Shown piece after piece: positions 10,017 through 20,394 of a DNA stretch of 64,000 nt. Origin of the DNA: Acinetobacter brisouisimilis. Lineage in GTDB: Bacteria; Pseudomonadota; Gammaproteobacteria; Pseudomonadales; Moraxellaceae. Each line of letters starts with the position of its first letter. The stretch's first letter is position 1. The translations under genes and the position numbers were made by a program. The notes below the pieces were generated by a model, which was given only the letters and a program-made list of their open reading frames with translations, did no database searches and was not told the origin of the DNA. The stretch lies in assembly GCF_000368265.1 (NCBI RefSeq), contig NZ_KB851219.1:693856-757855 (forward strand), read 5' to 3'.

Positions 10017-10910
10017 ATGAAACGTTCTTCAAAAGCAGTACTTACCTCAACCTTAATGCTTTGTATGATGGGTGGTGCAAGCCAGGTTCAAGCAGCCGAT
10101 ACTTTAGCTAAAATTAAAACTACAGGAAAAATCGTCATTGGTCATCGTGAATCCTCAGATCCGATTTCTTATGTGGTGGCGGGTAAACCTGTGGGCTATG
10201 CCATCGATATTTGTAACAACGTTGCCAATGAAATCAAAAAAGAACTCAAAATGCCAAACCTTAAGGTTGAGTATAAGGCAGTTACATCTTCAACCCGTAT
10301 TCCTGAATTATTGGCAGGGAATATTGACATGGAATGCGGTACCACCACTAACTCTTTACAACGTCAGCAACAGGTCAGTTTTTCAACTAACTACTATGCA
10401 ACTGAAGTTCGCATGGCAGTGAAAGCAAGCTCAAATATTAAACGGATTGGAGACCTGAATGGTAAAGCCATTGTGACTACACAAGGCACAACCTCTGATA
10501 AATACATCAAAATGAATGAAAAAGGTCAATCTTTAAACGTGCAGAACGTATATGGTAAAGACCATGCTGACTCCTTTTCAATGCTTGCATCAGGTCGTGC
10601 TGCGGCATTTGTGATGGATGACAATATTTTGGCAGGCCTGATTGCTAAATCTTCAAATCCTAAATCATTTGCCATTGTAGGCCCAGTTTTGTCTTCTGAA
10701 CCATACGGTATTATGCTGCCAAAAGGTGATGCAAAATTTAAAGCAGTGACTGACCGTGTTGTCATGGGTATGTGGAAATCAGGTCAGATGGATAAACTGT
10801 ATAAAAAATGGTTCCAGTCACCAATCCCACCTAAAAATGTCAACCTAAATATGGCATCAAGTACATCACTCAAAAAATTAAAAGCTCGTCCGACTGATGC
10901 TGGAATTTAA
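10017..10910 (+). CDS. gltI: glutamate/aspartate ABC transporter substrate-binding protein
   Basis: Periplasmic binding protein of family 3 that captures glutamate/aspartate for the GltJK-GltL importer. A cleavable signal peptide is seen (MKRSSKAVLTSTLMLCMMGGASQVQAA). The mature part has the GltI-like GKIVIGHRESSDPISYV start, a VEYKAVTSSTRIPELLAGNIDMECG segment spanning the ligand cleft, and KWFQSPIPPKN near the C-terminus. 297 residues. A strong CAGGAG ribosome site precedes the start. First gene of gltIJKL. Substrate assignment rests on family resemblance. Confidence 0.9.
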   Translation: MKRSSKAVLTSTLMLCMMGGASQVQAADTLAKIKTTGKIVIGHRESSDPISYVVAGKPVGYAIDICNNVANEIKKELKMPNLKVEYKAVTSSTRIPELLAGNIDMECGTTTNSLQRQQQVSFSTNYYATEVRMAVKASSNIKRIGDLNGKAIVTTQGTTSDKYIKMNEKGQSLNVQNVYGKDHADSFSMLASGRAAAFVMDDNILAGLIAKSSNPKSFAIVGPVLSSEPYGIMLPKGDAKFKAVTDRVVMGMWKSGQMDKLYKKWFQSPIPPKNVNLNMASSTSLKKLKARPTDAGI

Positions 10911-10988
10911 ACCGCAATAATAGGATGCACTGGTCACGATGCTATGGAGAGCGGAGTGACCAGGTTATAGTTTTTATAAGGGGAATGT

Positions 10989-11831
10989 ATGTCTCTTGGC
11001 TCATTAAATTGGACAACTTTTTGTTCAGCATCAAATGAATATGGTGTAAACAAAGCACAATGGGCTGAAACAATCTGCCAACATATTGGTGGCACAAGCT
11101 ATTCGCAATTTGCTGAAGCACCAACTTGGCTACAAATGCTTGGCAATGGTGTTATGACCATGCTGTGGACAGCCTTACTTTCATTTGTTATTGCATTTTT
11201 TTTAGGTTCATTACTTGGTGTTATACGAACGCTACCCAATAAACCGCTTGCCGCGATTGGTAATCTATACGTTGAAATTTTTCGTAATATTCCATTAATT
11301 GTTCAGCTTTTTTTCTGGGCATTTGTGTTTCCTGAATTTTTACCTCAAAGCTTGAGTGCTGGTAGTGGCGAAATGGTCGCAGGTGGCTGGTGGAAAAGCT
11401 TACTCAACCATAACCCTGCCAGTATTGGGGTCATGGCTTTAGGTTTATACACTGCGGCACGTGTCTCCGAGCAAATCCGCGCAGGGATTTTAACTGTGCC
11501 GCGTGGGCAAAAATTTGCCGCATCTGCAATGGGCTTTACCATAGCTCAAAGCTATCGTTATGTGATTTTACCTGTAGCCTATCGTATTGTTTGGCCGACG
11601 ATTACGTCTGAGTCCATGAATATTTTTAAAAATTCAGCTGTTCTATATGCTTTAAGCGTGCTGAATTTCTTTGCTTATACCAAAACCATGCGTGAAGAAA
11701 CTTCTCAGGACATCGTGATTCTGGTTTTATCAACACCTGTTTATCTCATTATTACCTATACCATTAAAGCATTTATGGCATGGATTGAGAAACGTATGTC
11801 AGTGCCAGGCTTAGGTTCAGGGGGGAAGTAA
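10989..11831 (+). CDS. gltJ: glutamate/aspartate ABC transporter permease GltJ
   Basis: Inner-membrane permease of the polar amino acid HisM family. It has several hydrophobic helices, an N-terminal soluble extension with NWTTFCSASNEYG, and the EAA loop region ASAMGFTIAQSYRYVILPVAYR. The ETSQDI stretch near the C-terminus is a periplasmic loop. At 280 residues it is a little longer than E. coli GltJ. It is followed one base later by gltK, so the pair is co-translated. Confidence 0.9.
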   Translation: MSLGSLNWTTFCSASNEYGVNKAQWAETICQHIGGTSYSQFAEAPTWLQMLGNGVMTMLWTALLSFVIAFFLGSLLGVIRTLPNKPLAAIGNLYVEIFRNIPLIVQLFFWAFVFPEFLPQSLSAGSGEMVAGGWWKSLLNHNPASIGVMALGLYTAARVSEQIRAGILTVPRGQKFAASAMGFTIAQSYRYVILPVAYRIVWPTITSESMNIFKNSAVLYALSVLNFFAYTKTMREETSQDIVILVLSTPVYLIITYTIKAFMAWIEKRMSVPGLGSGGK

Positions 11832-11832
11832 G

Positions 11833-12510
11833 ATGGATTTTAGCTTATTACAACATCCTGATGTTACGCAGGCTTTGCTCAAAGGTTTTGGTTTTACTCT
11901 AACGGTTACATTGCTCGCGATGGTTGGCGGCATCATGATTGGTACACCACTTGCCATGATGCGCTTGTCCAGTAATGGACTGGCACGCAATTTTTCTAAA
12001 TTATATGTTGACTGCTTCCGTGGTATTCCCCTGATTCAGGTGATTTTTATATTTTATTTTTTATTGCCTAAAGTTTTTGATTTTCAGTCAGATACCTATT
12101 ATGGACCACTATTTGCCAGCATCATTACTTTTGCTGTCTTTGAAGCTGCCTTTTTTTCGGAAATTGTGCGTTCAGGAATTCAGTCAGTCTCTAAAGGTCA
12201 AGTATTTGCAGGTTATGCGCTCGGCTTTACTTATGGGCAGTCCATGCGTTATGTGGTGTTACCACAAGCTTTTCGCAATATGATTCCTGTATTGCTCACT
12301 CAAACCATTGTCTTGTTTCAAGACGTGTCACTGGTTTATGTGATTAGCGCACCTGATTTACTGGGAAATGCCGACACACTTGCCAACACTTATGGATCAG
12401 AAACCAAAGCGACTTTTTATTTGGTTGTGGCAGTAGTGTATTTCTGTACATCATTCTGTTTATCTAAACTCGTCAAACACTTACAAGAAAAAATCGCCAT
12501 TATTCGCTAA
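11833..12510 (+). CDS. gltK: glutamate/aspartate ABC transporter permease GltK
   Basis: Second permease of the importer. It has five hydrophobic helices and the EAA-type loop [23 protein letters not shown]. Length 225 fits GltK. It starts directly after gltJ and 17 bp before gltL, so the four genes form one operon. Confidence 0.9.
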   Translation: MDFSLLQHPDVTQALLKGFGFTLTVTLLAMVGGIMIGTPLAMMRLSSNGLARNFSKLYVDCFRGIPLIQVIFIFYFLLPKVFDFQSDTYYGPLFASIITFAVFEAAFFSEIVRSGIQSVSKGQVFAGYALGFTYGQSMRYVVLPQAFRNMIPVLLTQTIVLFQDVSLVYVISAPDLLGNADTLANTYGSETKATFYLVVAVVYFCTSFCLSKLVKHLQEKIAIIR

Positions 12511-12527
12511 TTTTAGGAGATCGCAAA

Positions 12528-13271
12528 ATGCCTATGATCGACATTCAACATATCTCTAAATGGTATGGTGATTTCCAGGTTTTAACCGACTGTACAACCA
12601 CAATTAAAAAAGGGGATGTGGTGGTGGTCTGTGGTCCTTCAGGTTCAGGTAAATCAACCTTAATTAAAACTGTGAATGCACTTGAGCCTTTTCAGAAGGG
12701 CGACATTATTGTCGATGGTGTTTCACTTAAAGACCCAAAAACCAACCTTGCCAAATTCCGTTCACGTGTCGGTATGGTGTTTCAGCACTTTGAATTATTT
12801 CCACATATGACTGTGCTTGAAAACTTAACGATTGCCCAAGTCAAAGTGCTCAAGCGCAACATGACCGATGCACGTGCCAAAGCGACTCAATACCTTGAAC
12901 GTGTGGGTTTGCTGGCACATAAAGATAAATTTCCAGGGCAGCTTTCAGGTGGTCAGCAGCAGCGTGTGGCGATTGCCCGTGGTTTGTGCATGGATCCGAT
13001 TTGTATGCTGTTCGATGAACCGACTTCGGCACTTGACCCTGAAATGGTGGGTGAAGTACTAGATGTGATGATACAGCTTGCCAATGAAGGCATGACCATG
13101 ATGTGTGTCACCCATGAAATGGGTTTTGCGAAAAAAGTATCCAATCGTCTGATTTTTATGGATCAAGGTCAGATTCTGGAAGACTGCGCAACTTCTGAGT
13201 TTTTTGGAAATTTGCATGTACGTCATGAACGCGCTAAACAGTTCCTAGATAAAATTCAAGCCGTTCATTAA
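12528..13271 (+). CDS. gltL: glutamate/aspartate ABC transporter ATP-binding protein
   Basis: ATPase of the importer. It shows Walker [10 protein letters not shown] near residue 37, signature [14 protein letters not shown], Walker [15 protein letters not shown], and H-loop VTHEMGFA. At 247 residues it is typical for polar amino acid uptake ATPases. A ribosome site TAGGAG lies upstream. Last gene of the operon, closed by a terminator. Confidence 0.93.
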   Translation: MPMIDIQHISKWYGDFQVLTDCTTTIKKGDVVVVCGPSGSGKSTLIKTVNALEPFQKGDIIVDGVSLKDPKTNLAKFRSRVGMVFQHFELFPHMTVLENLTIAQVKVLKRNMTDARAKATQYLERVGLLAHKDKFPGQLSGGQQQRVAIARGLCMDPICMLFDEPTSALDPEMVGEVLDVMIQLANEGMTMMCVTHEMGFAKKVSNRLIFMDQGQILEDCATSEFFGNLHVRHERAKQFLDKIQAVH

Positions 13272-13293
13272 GTCGATGATTTGAAGTGAAATG

Positions 13294-13326
13294 ACCACAA
13301 TATGCAGAGGTATATTGTGGTTTTTT
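13294..13326 (+). terminator. Rho-independent terminator of gltIJKL
   Basis: ACCACAATAT (13294-13303) pairs with ATATTGTGGT (13312-13321), followed by a run of T residues. It lies 23 bases after the gltL stop. Confidence 0.85.
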
Positions 13327-13339
13327 ATGGTTATAGCGT

Positions 13340-13981
13340 TTAGAGCAAACCAATATTTTTAAAGAAATCTGCATAAATTTCTGCCTTTTTCTCTAAAGCT
13401 AAGGGATATGCTCGCGAGCTTGAAGGTAAACGATATAAATGCAATGAACGATTAAGAAAATTGACTTGGCTTGGTGCTGTAAATTTTGGCTTGAGCGTAT
13501 CTTTTGGGAAATTGGTCATAAGTGTATCTGTGGCTTTGTCACCTGTAGTCATAATGCTATGGCATGCGGGAATTTGCTTGAGTAAAACCGATAAGTCGGT
13601 TGCTCGAACCACCTGTAAAAATTGATCTGAAGCATTACCTTTCAGTCGAATCACTTCACAAGCTGCATCAAAAATTGCAATGCCTTTTTCAGTCAGAAAC
13701 TCTTCAATTTGAGGCTGAAAGAAGTTTTTATTATCAAGATCTAAAAAATGATTTTTATCATTAAAAAAACAGATTCCCATAATCCGCCACATGTCGTTTT
13801 GAAAATTGGGATAGTAAAATCGCATTTTCCATTTATTTTGAGGTGGTGGGAAACTGCCCAGCATCAGTAATTGGGCATTTTGAGGTAGGAATGGATGCAA
13901 AGGATGGGTTTCGGTCATAGATTCAGACATGATTTTGTTCAATTCTTGCAGAAGCTGTAAACAGTGTAGCAAAATACTCAC
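13340..13981 (-). CDS. uracil-DNA-glycosylase-fold protein, DNA-deoxyinosine glycosylase-like
   Basis: Member of the UDG superfamily, probably removing deaminated bases (uracil or hypoxanthine) from DNA. Motif 1 is LMLGSFPPPQNKWKMRFYYPN and the motif 2 region is PSSSRAYPLALEKK near the C-terminus. The MGSxPS-like motif with an aromatic YYPN group points to the family 6/MUG-like branch. The start is uncertain: in-frame ATGs at 13930 and 13918 (MSESMTETHP and MTETHP) would drop a leader without recognisable features. It is divergent from the thioesterase gene with only 29 bases between the annotated starts. Confidence 0.7.
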   Translation of the reverse strand: MSILLHCLQLLQELNKIMSESMTETHPLHPFLPQNAQLLMLGSFPPPQNKWKMRFYYPNFQNDMWRIMGICFFNDKNHFLDLDNKNFFQPQIEEFLTEKGIAIFDAACEVIRLKGNASDQFLQVVRATDLSVLLKQIPACHSIMTTGDKATDTLMTNFPKDTLKPKFTAPSQVNFLNRSLHLYRLPSSSRAYPLALEKKAEIYADFFKNIGLL

Positions 13982-14010
13982 TTTGATGATTGCATGATGT
14001 TGCTAGGGAC

Positions 14011-14466
14011 ATGACGACTTTTTTTGATTTGGAAATACAGGTTCAGCCTGAACATATTGACCTACTTGGACATGTCAATAACGTAGTGTATGTCAGTTGG
14101 ATGCAGGATGTTGCACATGCGCATATTGCAGCTTTAGGTGTAGGGCTTGAACAATATATGCAAATGAAACATGCCATGGTCGCAGTCGAACATCAAATGC
14201 AATATCGTAAGGCAGCCCTCGAAGGCGATCAGCTGATTTTGAGAACATGGTTCTCCGATTTAAATGCCATGTACTCATTTCGCGAATATGCTTTTTTTAG
14301 AGTCAGAGACCAAGCCCTGATTTTTCTCGCAAAAACCAAATGGACCTGTATTGAAATTGCCACAGGTCGTCCAAAGCGTATGTCACCTACCTTTTTAAAT
14401 GCTTATCAGCCGCTTGACCCTGAAATTAATCCGTATGATTTTTCAGATAAAATAGAAGCTTCCTAA
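14011..14466 (+). CDS. acyl-CoA thioesterase, 4HBT hot-dog family
   Basis: A 151-residue single hot-dog domain. The catalytic region HIDLLGHVNNVVYVSWMQDVAH carries the Asp/Asn pattern of the 4-hydroxybenzoyl-CoA thioesterase family (YbgC/FadM-like). I start at the ATG at 14011, which follows AGGGAC closely; the longer reading starts with TTG at 13990 and adds seven unremarkable residues. Likely hydrolyses an acyl-CoA in the cytosol; substrate unknown. It stands alone before lepA, 148 bp away. Confidence 0.8.
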   Translation: MTTFFDLEIQVQPEHIDLLGHVNNVVYVSWMQDVAHAHIAALGVGLEQYMQMKHAMVAVEHQMQYRKAALEGDQLILRTWFSDLNAMYSFREYAFFRVRDQALIFLAKTKWTCIEIATGRPKRMSPTFLNAYQPLDPEINPYDFSDKIEAS

Positions 14467-14614
14467 TTTTTCGGCGAATCATCTCTAGTGGCTTAAATAA
14501 TGGATACTTTAAAATATCCATCTGCTATAATCCTCGCAATTTCGTTAACGGTTTGTGCTGTGTACAACATGAATTTTAGCGTACATAGCGATTTTTAATT
14601 TCTTAAGGTAGCCC

Positions 14615-16435
14615 ATGGCGCAAGCTAAAAAATCTGTTGATATCAAAAATATACGTAATTTTTCTATTATTGCGCATATCGACCACGGTAAGTCCACGCT
14701 GGCAGACCGTTTCATTCAAATGTGCGGTGGTTTGCAAGAGCGTGAAATGCAAGCTCAGGTCTTGGACTCGATGGAGCTTGAGCGTGAACGTGGGATTACC
14801 ATTAAAGCGGCCTCAGTAACACTGTACTATACTCATCCAAACGGTCAGGAATATCAGCTTAACTTTATTGACACACCAGGACACGTAGACTTTTCTTATG
14901 AAGTTTCGCGCTCTTTGGCAGCGTGTGAAGGCGCTTTACTGGTTGTGGATGCAGCACAAGGTGTTGAAGCACAATCGGTTGCAAACTGTTATACCGCTAT
15001 TGAGCAAGGTCTGGAAGTTTTACCGATCCTGAACAAAATTGACTTGCCTCAAGCTGAACCTGAGCGTGTGATTCACGAGATTGAAGAAATTATCGGGATT
15101 GAAGCAACAGATGCGCCAACTTGCTCGGCAAAAACTGGCTTGGGCGTTGAAGGTGTATTGGAGCGTCTGGTTGATGTGATTCCAGCACCTGAAGGTGATC
15201 GTGATGCACCACTTCAAGCTTTAATTGTCGATTCATGGTTTGACAACTATTTAGGTGTTGTCTCATTGGTTCGAATCAAGCAAGGTCGTATCCGTAAGGG
15301 CGACAGAATGCTGGTAAAATCAACAGGTCAGGTTCATCCTGTTACATCTGTTGGTATTTTTAATCCAAAACATACCGAAACAGATATGCTCGAAGCAGGT
15401 GAAGTTGGTTTCGTGATTGCAGGGATTAAAGATATTTTTGGTGCGCCAGTGGGTGATACCATCACGCTTGCAGCGACACCAGAAGTCGCTACTTTACCTG
15501 GTTTCAAAAAAGTGAAACCGCAGGTGTATGCAGGGCTGTTTCCAATTGATTCAAGCGATTTTGAACCGTTCCGTGAAGCGTTGCAAAAGCTACAAATCAA
15601 TGACTCGGCATTATTCTTTGAACCTGAAAGTTCAGATGCGCTTGGTTTTGGTTTCCGCTGTGGCTTCTTGGGCATGTTACACATGGAAATCGTACAAGAG
15701 CGTTTAGAGCGTGAGTATGATTTAGACCTGATCACTTCAGCACCGACTGTAATTTATGAAGCGGTGACCAAAGCAGGTGAAACCATTTATATCGACAGCC
15801 CATCAAAAATGCCTGATGGTTCAATGGTTGAAGATTTACGTGAGCCGATTGCTGAGTGTCATATTCTTGTGCCACAAGAATATTTGGGTAATGTCATGAC
15901 CTTGTGTATTGAGCGTCGTGGTATCCAAAAAGACATGAAATTCTTGGGGAATCAGGTTTCAATCAGCTTTGATATTCCAATGGCTGAAGTAGTGATGGAT
16001 TTCTTCGACCGTTTGAAATCATGTTCACGTGGCTTTGCATCGTTAGATTATAACTTTGTGCGTTTTGAAAGTGCGAGTTTGGTCAAAGTTGATGTCTTGA
16101 TCAATGGCGATAAAGTCGATGCCTTGGCAATGATTTGTCACCGTAACGATGCACGTTACCGCGGTAATGCTTTAGTGGAAAAAATGAAAGATTTGATTCC
16201 ACGTCAAATGTTTGATGTTGCAATTCAGGCTGCCATTGGTGCCCAGATTATTGCACGTTCGACAGTGAAGGCAATGCGTAAGAATGTGTTGGCAAAATGT
16301 TATGGTGGTGACGTATCCCGTAAGAAAAAATTGCTTGCGAAACAAAAAGAAGGTAAAAAACGTATGAAGCAAGTGGGTAATGTTGAAATCCCACAAGAAG
16401 CCTTCTTAGCCGTTTTACAAGTCGATAAAAAGTAA
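14615..16435 (+). CDS. lepA: elongation factor 4 (LepA) GTPase
   Basis: Ribosome-associated translational GTPase. G motifs are AHIDHGKST (G1, about residues 20-28), RGITI (G2), DTPGHVDF (G3), and NKID (G4). The EF-G-like domains and the LepA-specific C-terminal domain follow, ending in the basic tail [16 protein letters not shown]. At 606 residues it is slightly longer than E. coli LepA. It is followed by lepB 19 bp downstream, a classical pair. Confidence 0.97.
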   Translation: MAQAKKSVDIKNIRNFSIIAHIDHGKSTLADRFIQMCGGLQEREMQAQVLDSMELERERGITIKAASVTLYYTHPNGQEYQLNFIDTPGHVDFSYEVSRSLAACEGALLVVDAAQGVEAQSVANCYTAIEQGLEVLPILNKIDLPQAEPERVIHEIEEIIGIEATDAPTCSAKTGLGVEGVLERLVDVIPAPEGDRDAPLQALIVDSWFDNYLGVVSLVRIKQGRIRKGDRMLVKSTGQVHPVTSVGIFNPKHTETDMLEAGEVGFVIAGIKDIFGAPVGDTITLAATPEVATLPGFKKVKPQVYAGLFPIDSSDFEPFREALQKLQINDSALFFEPESSDALGFGFRCGFLGMLHMEIVQERLEREYDLDLITSAPTVIYEAVTKAGETIYIDSPSKMPDGSMVEDLREPIAECHILVPQEYLGNVMTLCIERRGIQKDMKFLGNQVSISFDIPMAEVVMDFFDRLKSCSRGFASLDYNFVRFESASLVKVDVLINGDKVDALAMICHRNDARYRGNALVEKMKDLIPRQMFDVAIQAAIGAQIIARSTVKAMRKNVLAKCYGGDVSRKKKLLAKQKEGKKRMKQVGNVEIPQEAFLAVLQVDKK

Positions 16436-16454
16436 GTGTCTTTAGGAAAAGTCC

Positions 16455-17318
16455 ATGGATTTTGATTTTAATTTGATCCTCGTTCCCGTTACCTTGATTT
16501 TGTTCTTTGTCTGGTTACTTGACAAAGTTAAATTAAAGCAGCGAGCGAATAAAGGTAAAGGCAATGAATATTTTATTGTCACATGGGCTTATGACTTCTG
16601 GCCAGTTTTGGCAGTTGTATTGATTTTACGTTCATTCTTATATGAACCATTTAATATTCCTTCAGATTCCATGGTGCCGACCTTGGAAACTGGAGATTTT
16701 ATTTTGGTGAATAAATTTGATTATGGCATTCGCTTGCCACTCATCAATAAAAAGGTGATCAATGTCGGTGAGCCACAGCGTGGTGAGGTGATTGTTTTTC
16801 GCTATCCTTTACAACCGAATATTAGCTATATCAAGCGTGTTGTAGGTTTGCCAGGTGATCACGTGGCTTATCATGACGGTAAGCTCTTTATCAATAATCA
16901 AGCTGTTGCAACAACTGTAACCCAGTTTAAACGTGACAAAGACCAGTTGTCTTCATTTGAAGCCAAATATACTTATGAAACTTTAGGCACGCACAAGCAT
17001 TTGGTACGCCATCTTGAAGGGCGTGATCCTTTAGTTGAACAGTACAACTATGCCATGAGTGCTAATCAGGCCAGTGCAATTCCGTTTGTTGCCAATCTGA
17101 ATAAAACCTTTGTGCAAAATGATGGTAAAGCTTGGGAGGTTACTGTGCCTCAGGGACATTATTTTGCGATGGGCGATAACCGTGATGAAAGCGCCGATAG
17201 TCGTTTTTGGGGATTCGTTCCTGAAGAAAACCTGACAGGTCGTGCTTTTTATGTCTGGATGCATAAAGAATCTGGTTTGCATCTTCCAAGTTTTTCCCGA
17301 AATGGTAAAATTGACTAA
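16455..17318 (+). CDS. lepB: signal peptidase I
   Basis: Inner-membrane protease that removes signal peptides from exported proteins. Two N-terminal membrane segments (about residues 5-20 and 50-65) precede the periplasmic catalytic domain. The nucleophile Ser is in PSDSMVPTLETGD and the general-base Lys in YIKRVVGLPGD; box E is GDNRDESADSRFWG. 287 residues. In operon with lepA, DUF4845, rnc and era. Confidence 0.96.
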   Translation: MDFDFNLILVPVTLILFFVWLLDKVKLKQRANKGKGNEYFIVTWAYDFWPVLAVVLILRSFLYEPFNIPSDSMVPTLETGDFILVNKFDYGIRLPLINKKVINVGEPQRGEVIVFRYPLQPNISYIKRVVGLPGDHVAYHDGKLFINNQAVATTVTQFKRDKDQLSSFEAKYTYETLGTHKHLVRHLEGRDPLVEQYNYAMSANQASAIPFVANLNKTFVQNDGKAWEVTVPQGHYFAMGDNRDESADSRFWGFVPEENLTGRAFYVWMHKESGLHLPSFSRNGKID

Positions 17319-17339
17319 AAATCAACTTGGATAATAAAA

Positions 17340-17717
17340 ATGCATAAACTTCAACGTGGGGCATCTTATAGCAGTTTCCTGTTAGGATTGATTGTTTTTT
17401 CAATCGCGCTAAAAGTTATTGTAGCAATTTGGCCAGCATATTGGGATGACCATATTATTGATAAGCAAATTCAATCCGTTCTAGATGACAATGCAGCAGC
17501 ACTTAGTTCGGATAAATTTATATCTGCTATGAATGCACAGTTATCAATGAACAATATCAATGATCTAAAGATCGAAGATATTGCTAAGGTGTCGAATGAT
17601 GGTGGACAATTGCATGTGGCGAAGCACTATGAAGTGCGTCGGCATTTGTTATTAAATATTGATTTAGTGTTAAGCTTCGAGAAAAATTTTGATCAAAGGA
17701 CAGTCCAAGCTAAGTAA
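17340..17717 (+). CDS. DUF4845 family membrane-anchored protein
   Basis: 125-residue protein with one N-terminal hydrophobic segment (YSSFLLGLIVFSIALKVIVAIWPAYW region) and a small soluble tail. It matches DUF4845, which in many gammaproteobacteria lies between lepB and rnc. Function unknown; the pilin-like N-terminus and position suggest an inner-membrane accessory to LepB or membrane proteostasis. Its end overlaps rnc by 29 bases. Confidence 0.8.
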   Translation: MHKLQRGASYSSFLLGLIVFSIALKVIVAIWPAYWDDHIIDKQIQSVLDDNAAALSSDKFISAMNAQLSMNNINDLKIEDIAKVSNDGGQLHVAKHYEVRRHLLLNIDLVLSFEKNFDQRTVQAK

Positions 17718-18390
17718 TTTTCGCTTAGCTCAGCAAATCGGCTATGAATTTAAGCAACCTGAACTCTTACAGCTTGCTTTAACTCACCGATCCGTGAGTC
17801 ATAAACATAACTATGAGCGCCTAGAATTTCTAGGCGATTCATTGTTAGGAATGATGATTGCACATTACCTATATCATGCTTATCCGTATGAAAACGAGGG
17901 GCGCCTGACGCGGATGCGAGCAACTCTGGTCAGACAGGAAGCTTTAGGAAAAATTGCCAATGATTTGAAATTAAGCCAGTATATGATTATGAGTACAGGC
18001 GAATTAAAGTCAGGTGGTCATCATCGTGAGTCTATTTTAGCCGACACAGTCGAAGCGATTATTGGTGCTATTTATCTCGATTGTGCAGATTTGGAAGTGC
18101 TGAAAAAAATTGTTCTAAAATGGTATATACCTTATTTCAGTCATATTGAGCCAACAGATCAACTCAAAGACCCTAAATCTCGGTTACAAGAATATTTACA
18201 AGCACACAAAAAGCCTTTACCTGTCTATGAAGTGACTGATATTCAGGGTGATGCACCCAATCAGCATTTCAGAGTGGTGTGCAAGGTGGAAGATTTTCCA
18301 ATCACACAGGGTGAAGGTAACAGTCGACGTTTTGCAGAACAGTCTGCAGCGGCTGAAATTTTAAAATTATTGGAGCAAAAAACAGCATGA
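17689..18390 (+). CDS. rnc: ribonuclease III
   Basis: Double-strand-specific endoribonuclease that processes rRNA and mRNA. The catalytic signature [12 protein letters not shown] is near residue 44, a second acidic cluster is [21 protein letters not shown], and a C-terminal double-stranded RNA-binding domain runs from about residue 155 to the end. The start is a TTG preceded by no strong ribosome site and overlapping the DUF4845 gene; the N-terminal reading aligns with what I recall of Acinetobacter RNase III (xKLSxxRLxxxIGYxFKQPELL). 233 residues. Confidence 0.95.
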   Translation: MIKGQSKLSNFRLAQQIGYEFKQPELLQLALTHRSVSHKHNYERLEFLGDSLLGMMIAHYLYHAYPYENEGRLTRMRATLVRQEALGKIANDLKLSQYMIMSTGELKSGGHHRESILADTVEAIIGAIYLDCADLEVLKKIVLKWYIPYFSHIEPTDQLKDPKSRLQEYLQAHKKPLPVYEVTDIQGDAPNQHFRVVCKVEDFPITQGEGNSRRFAEQSAAAEILKLLEQKTA

Positions 18391-19412
18391 CGATGTCATC
18401 TGATCAACCAGACGATCAACCTGTGAAACCTGAAGATTCTGATTTGATTAATCAATTTTTTAGTTCACAAAATACCACGATACCTGCTGACTTCCGCAGT
18501 GGTTTTGTGGCAATTGTTGGTCGTCCGAATGTAGGCAAGTCGACATTAATGAATCACTTGCTTGGGCAAAAGCTGTCTATTACTTCACGTAAACCACAAA
18601 CAACACGCCATAAAATTATTGGAATCGACACGCGAGAGAAATCGCAAGCGGTTTATGTAGATACTCCAGGGATGCACAAAAAAGAAGTACGTGCCATCAA
18701 TAAAATGATGAACCGTGCAGCGCATTCAGCACTACGTGATGTGAATTTGGTGTTATTTGTCGTTGATGCGTATAAGTGGACACCAAATGATGACTTGGTG
18801 TTAGAGAAACTACAAAATGCACAAATGCCAGTGATTCTGGTCATCAATAAAGTCGATACGCTTGAAGATAAAAAATCATTGTTGCCACTGATTCTGGAGC
18901 GCGCTAAGCTCATGAAATTTGCAGAAATTGTTCCTGTTTCTGCATTGCGCGGCGCAAATCTTGATCAGTTACGTAATACCATTGAAAGTTATTTGCCATT
19001 TTCTGAACCATTGTACTCACCAGACCAGATTACTGATCGTTCTGAGCGTTTCTTGGCGAGTGAAATTATTCGTGAAAAAATTATGCGCCAGCTCGGTGAA
19101 GAGTTGCCTTATGATTTAACAGTACAAATTGAATCTTTCCGTACTGAAGAACCAACTGTGCATGAAAAAACTGGACGCTTAAAGCCAGCATGTACTTATA
19201 TCGATGCGACCATTTTTGTAGAACGCCAAGGTCAAAAAGCCATTGTGATTGGTGATAAAGGTGCGAAGCTGAAACGTATTGGTATGGAGGCGCGCGTTGA
19301 CATGGAAAAAATGTTCGAGCAAAAAATCATGCTGACGCTTTGGGTGAAAGTCAAAGGTGGTTGGTCAGATGACGAACGTGCATTGAAAAGTTTAGGTTAT
19401 AGCGATATTTAA
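18387..19412 (+). CDS. era: GTPase Era
   Basis: Essential GTPase that binds 16S rRNA near the 3' end during 30S assembly. G1 is [10 protein letters not shown]3 is DTPGMH, G4 is NKVD, and the C-terminal KH domain contains [11 protein letters not shown]. The N-terminus has a 40-residue acidic extension not present in E. coli Era. Starts within an ATGA overlap with the rnc stop. 341 residues. Confidence 0.96.
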   Translation: MTMSSDQPDDQPVKPEDSDLINQFFSSQNTTIPADFRSGFVAIVGRPNVGKSTLMNHLLGQKLSITSRKPQTTRHKIIGIDTREKSQAVYVDTPGMHKKEVRAINKMMNRAAHSALRDVNLVLFVVDAYKWTPNDDLVLEKLQNAQMPVILVINKVDTLEDKKSLLPLILERAKLMKFAEIVPVSALRGANLDQLRNTIESYLPFSEPLYSPDQITDRSERFLASEIIREKIMRQLGEELPYDLTVQIESFRTEEPTVHEKTGRLKPACTYIDATIFVERQGQKAIVIGDKGAKLKRIGMEARVDMEKMFEQKIMLTLWVKVKGGWSDDERALKSLGYSDI

Positions 19413-19436
19413 TCGTTTTACCATAAGGGGAACAGC

Positions 19437-19655
19437 ATGATGCGAGTAGGAATAATTTTGGCTGCTGTGATTTTATTGCAGGGCTGTATTACGAGCTTGG
19501 TGACTGTTCCCGTCGAGATTGCCTATAAGACCACCAAAGGTGTGGTCAAGGGCACAGCCGCAGTTGTACGTGCTGTGACTCCAGATGGGGATGATGACAA
19601 AGATAAAGAACAAGATAAACAAAAAGATCAACAAAAAGACCAAGAGAAAAATTAA
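19437..19655 (+). CDS. small lipoprotein with charged C-terminal tail
   Basis: 72-residue protein with a lipoprotein signal: a hydrophobic core (VGIILAAVILL) followed by LQGC, so Cys is probably lipidated after cleavage. The middle is a short conserved-looking segment (TVPVEIAYKTTKGVVKG). The last 20 residues are only D, K, E, Q and N, highly charged and likely disordered. It resembles a family of small Acinetobacter lipoproteins; function unknown. A ribosome site AAGGGGAA precedes it. It sits between era and recO in the same transcript, 8 bp before recO. Confidence 0.75.
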   Translation: MMRVGIILAAVILLQGCITSLVTVPVEIAYKTTKGVVKGTAAVVRAVTPDGDDDKDKEQDKQKDQQKDQEKN

Positions 19656-19663
19656 ACAGTTTC

Positions 19664-20380
19664 ATGCGCAATGAAGTCTTACATGGGTATCTCATTCATC
19701 ACCGAAAATACCGCGAACGTAGTCAGATTGTTCATATTTTTAGCCAAGAATATGGGCGAATAGATGGCGTATTACGACAAAACTCGCCACCACAATATCA
19801 GCCATTGCGCTTACAGGCTTCTGGCAAATCAGAACTCAAAAACTTTAGTCATCTGGAAATTCAGTCCCAACCGATTTTTTTTCATGGGGATGCTTTCTTT
19901 TGTGGTTTTTATCTGAATGAACTGATTTTACGTTTATGCCCATTAGAAGAAGCCTTGCCACAGAGTTTTTTGCAATATGCATCGGCAGTCCAAAATTTAC
20001 AGCATTTAAATCTGCAAACTGAAACAGAAAAACCTATATTTTTAAAGCAGATTTTACGTCAGTTTGAGCATGTATTATTGCAAGAATTGGGTTATGCAAT
20101 TGATTTTTCAAAAGATGCTAATCAGAATGATCTTGTGCCTGAAGCCTATTATCAGTTCCATCTCAATGAGGGCTTTTTACCTGCGGTTAGTCATAGCCCT
20201 GCAAACTTGCAAGGCGAAATGATTTTAGGCATGCAATCACATATTCAGGGTGGGGATTTTTCTGTACAGCAGTTACAATGTCTCACCAAGCTTTACCGAC
20301 AAATGATAACCGCACTTTTGGGTGAGCGTCCCCTAAAAAGTCGGCAGTTGTGGATACAGCATCGTCAAGTTCAGAATTAA
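19664..20380 (+). CDS. recO: DNA repair protein RecO
   Basis: Recombination mediator of the RecFOR pathway that helps load RecA on gapped DNA. The N-terminal OB-fold portion ([39 protein letters not shown]) is typical. The C-terminal helical domain carries [13 protein letters not shown] do not see the zinc cysteines found in some bacterial RecO. 238 residues. Co-transcribed with era and pdxJ. Confidence 0.9.
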   Translation: MRNEVLHGYLIHHRKYRERSQIVHIFSQEYGRIDGVLRQNSPPQYQPLRLQASGKSELKNFSHLEIQSQPIFFHGDAFFCGFYLNELILRLCPLEEALPQSFLQYASAVQNLQHLNLQTETEKPIFLKQILRQFEHVLLQELGYAIDFSKDANQNDLVPEAYYQFHLNEGFLPAVSHSPANLQGEMILGMQSHIQGGDFSVQQLQCLTKLYRQMITALLGERPLKSRQLWIQHRQVQN

Positions 20381-20394
20381 ATAGGAAATACGTT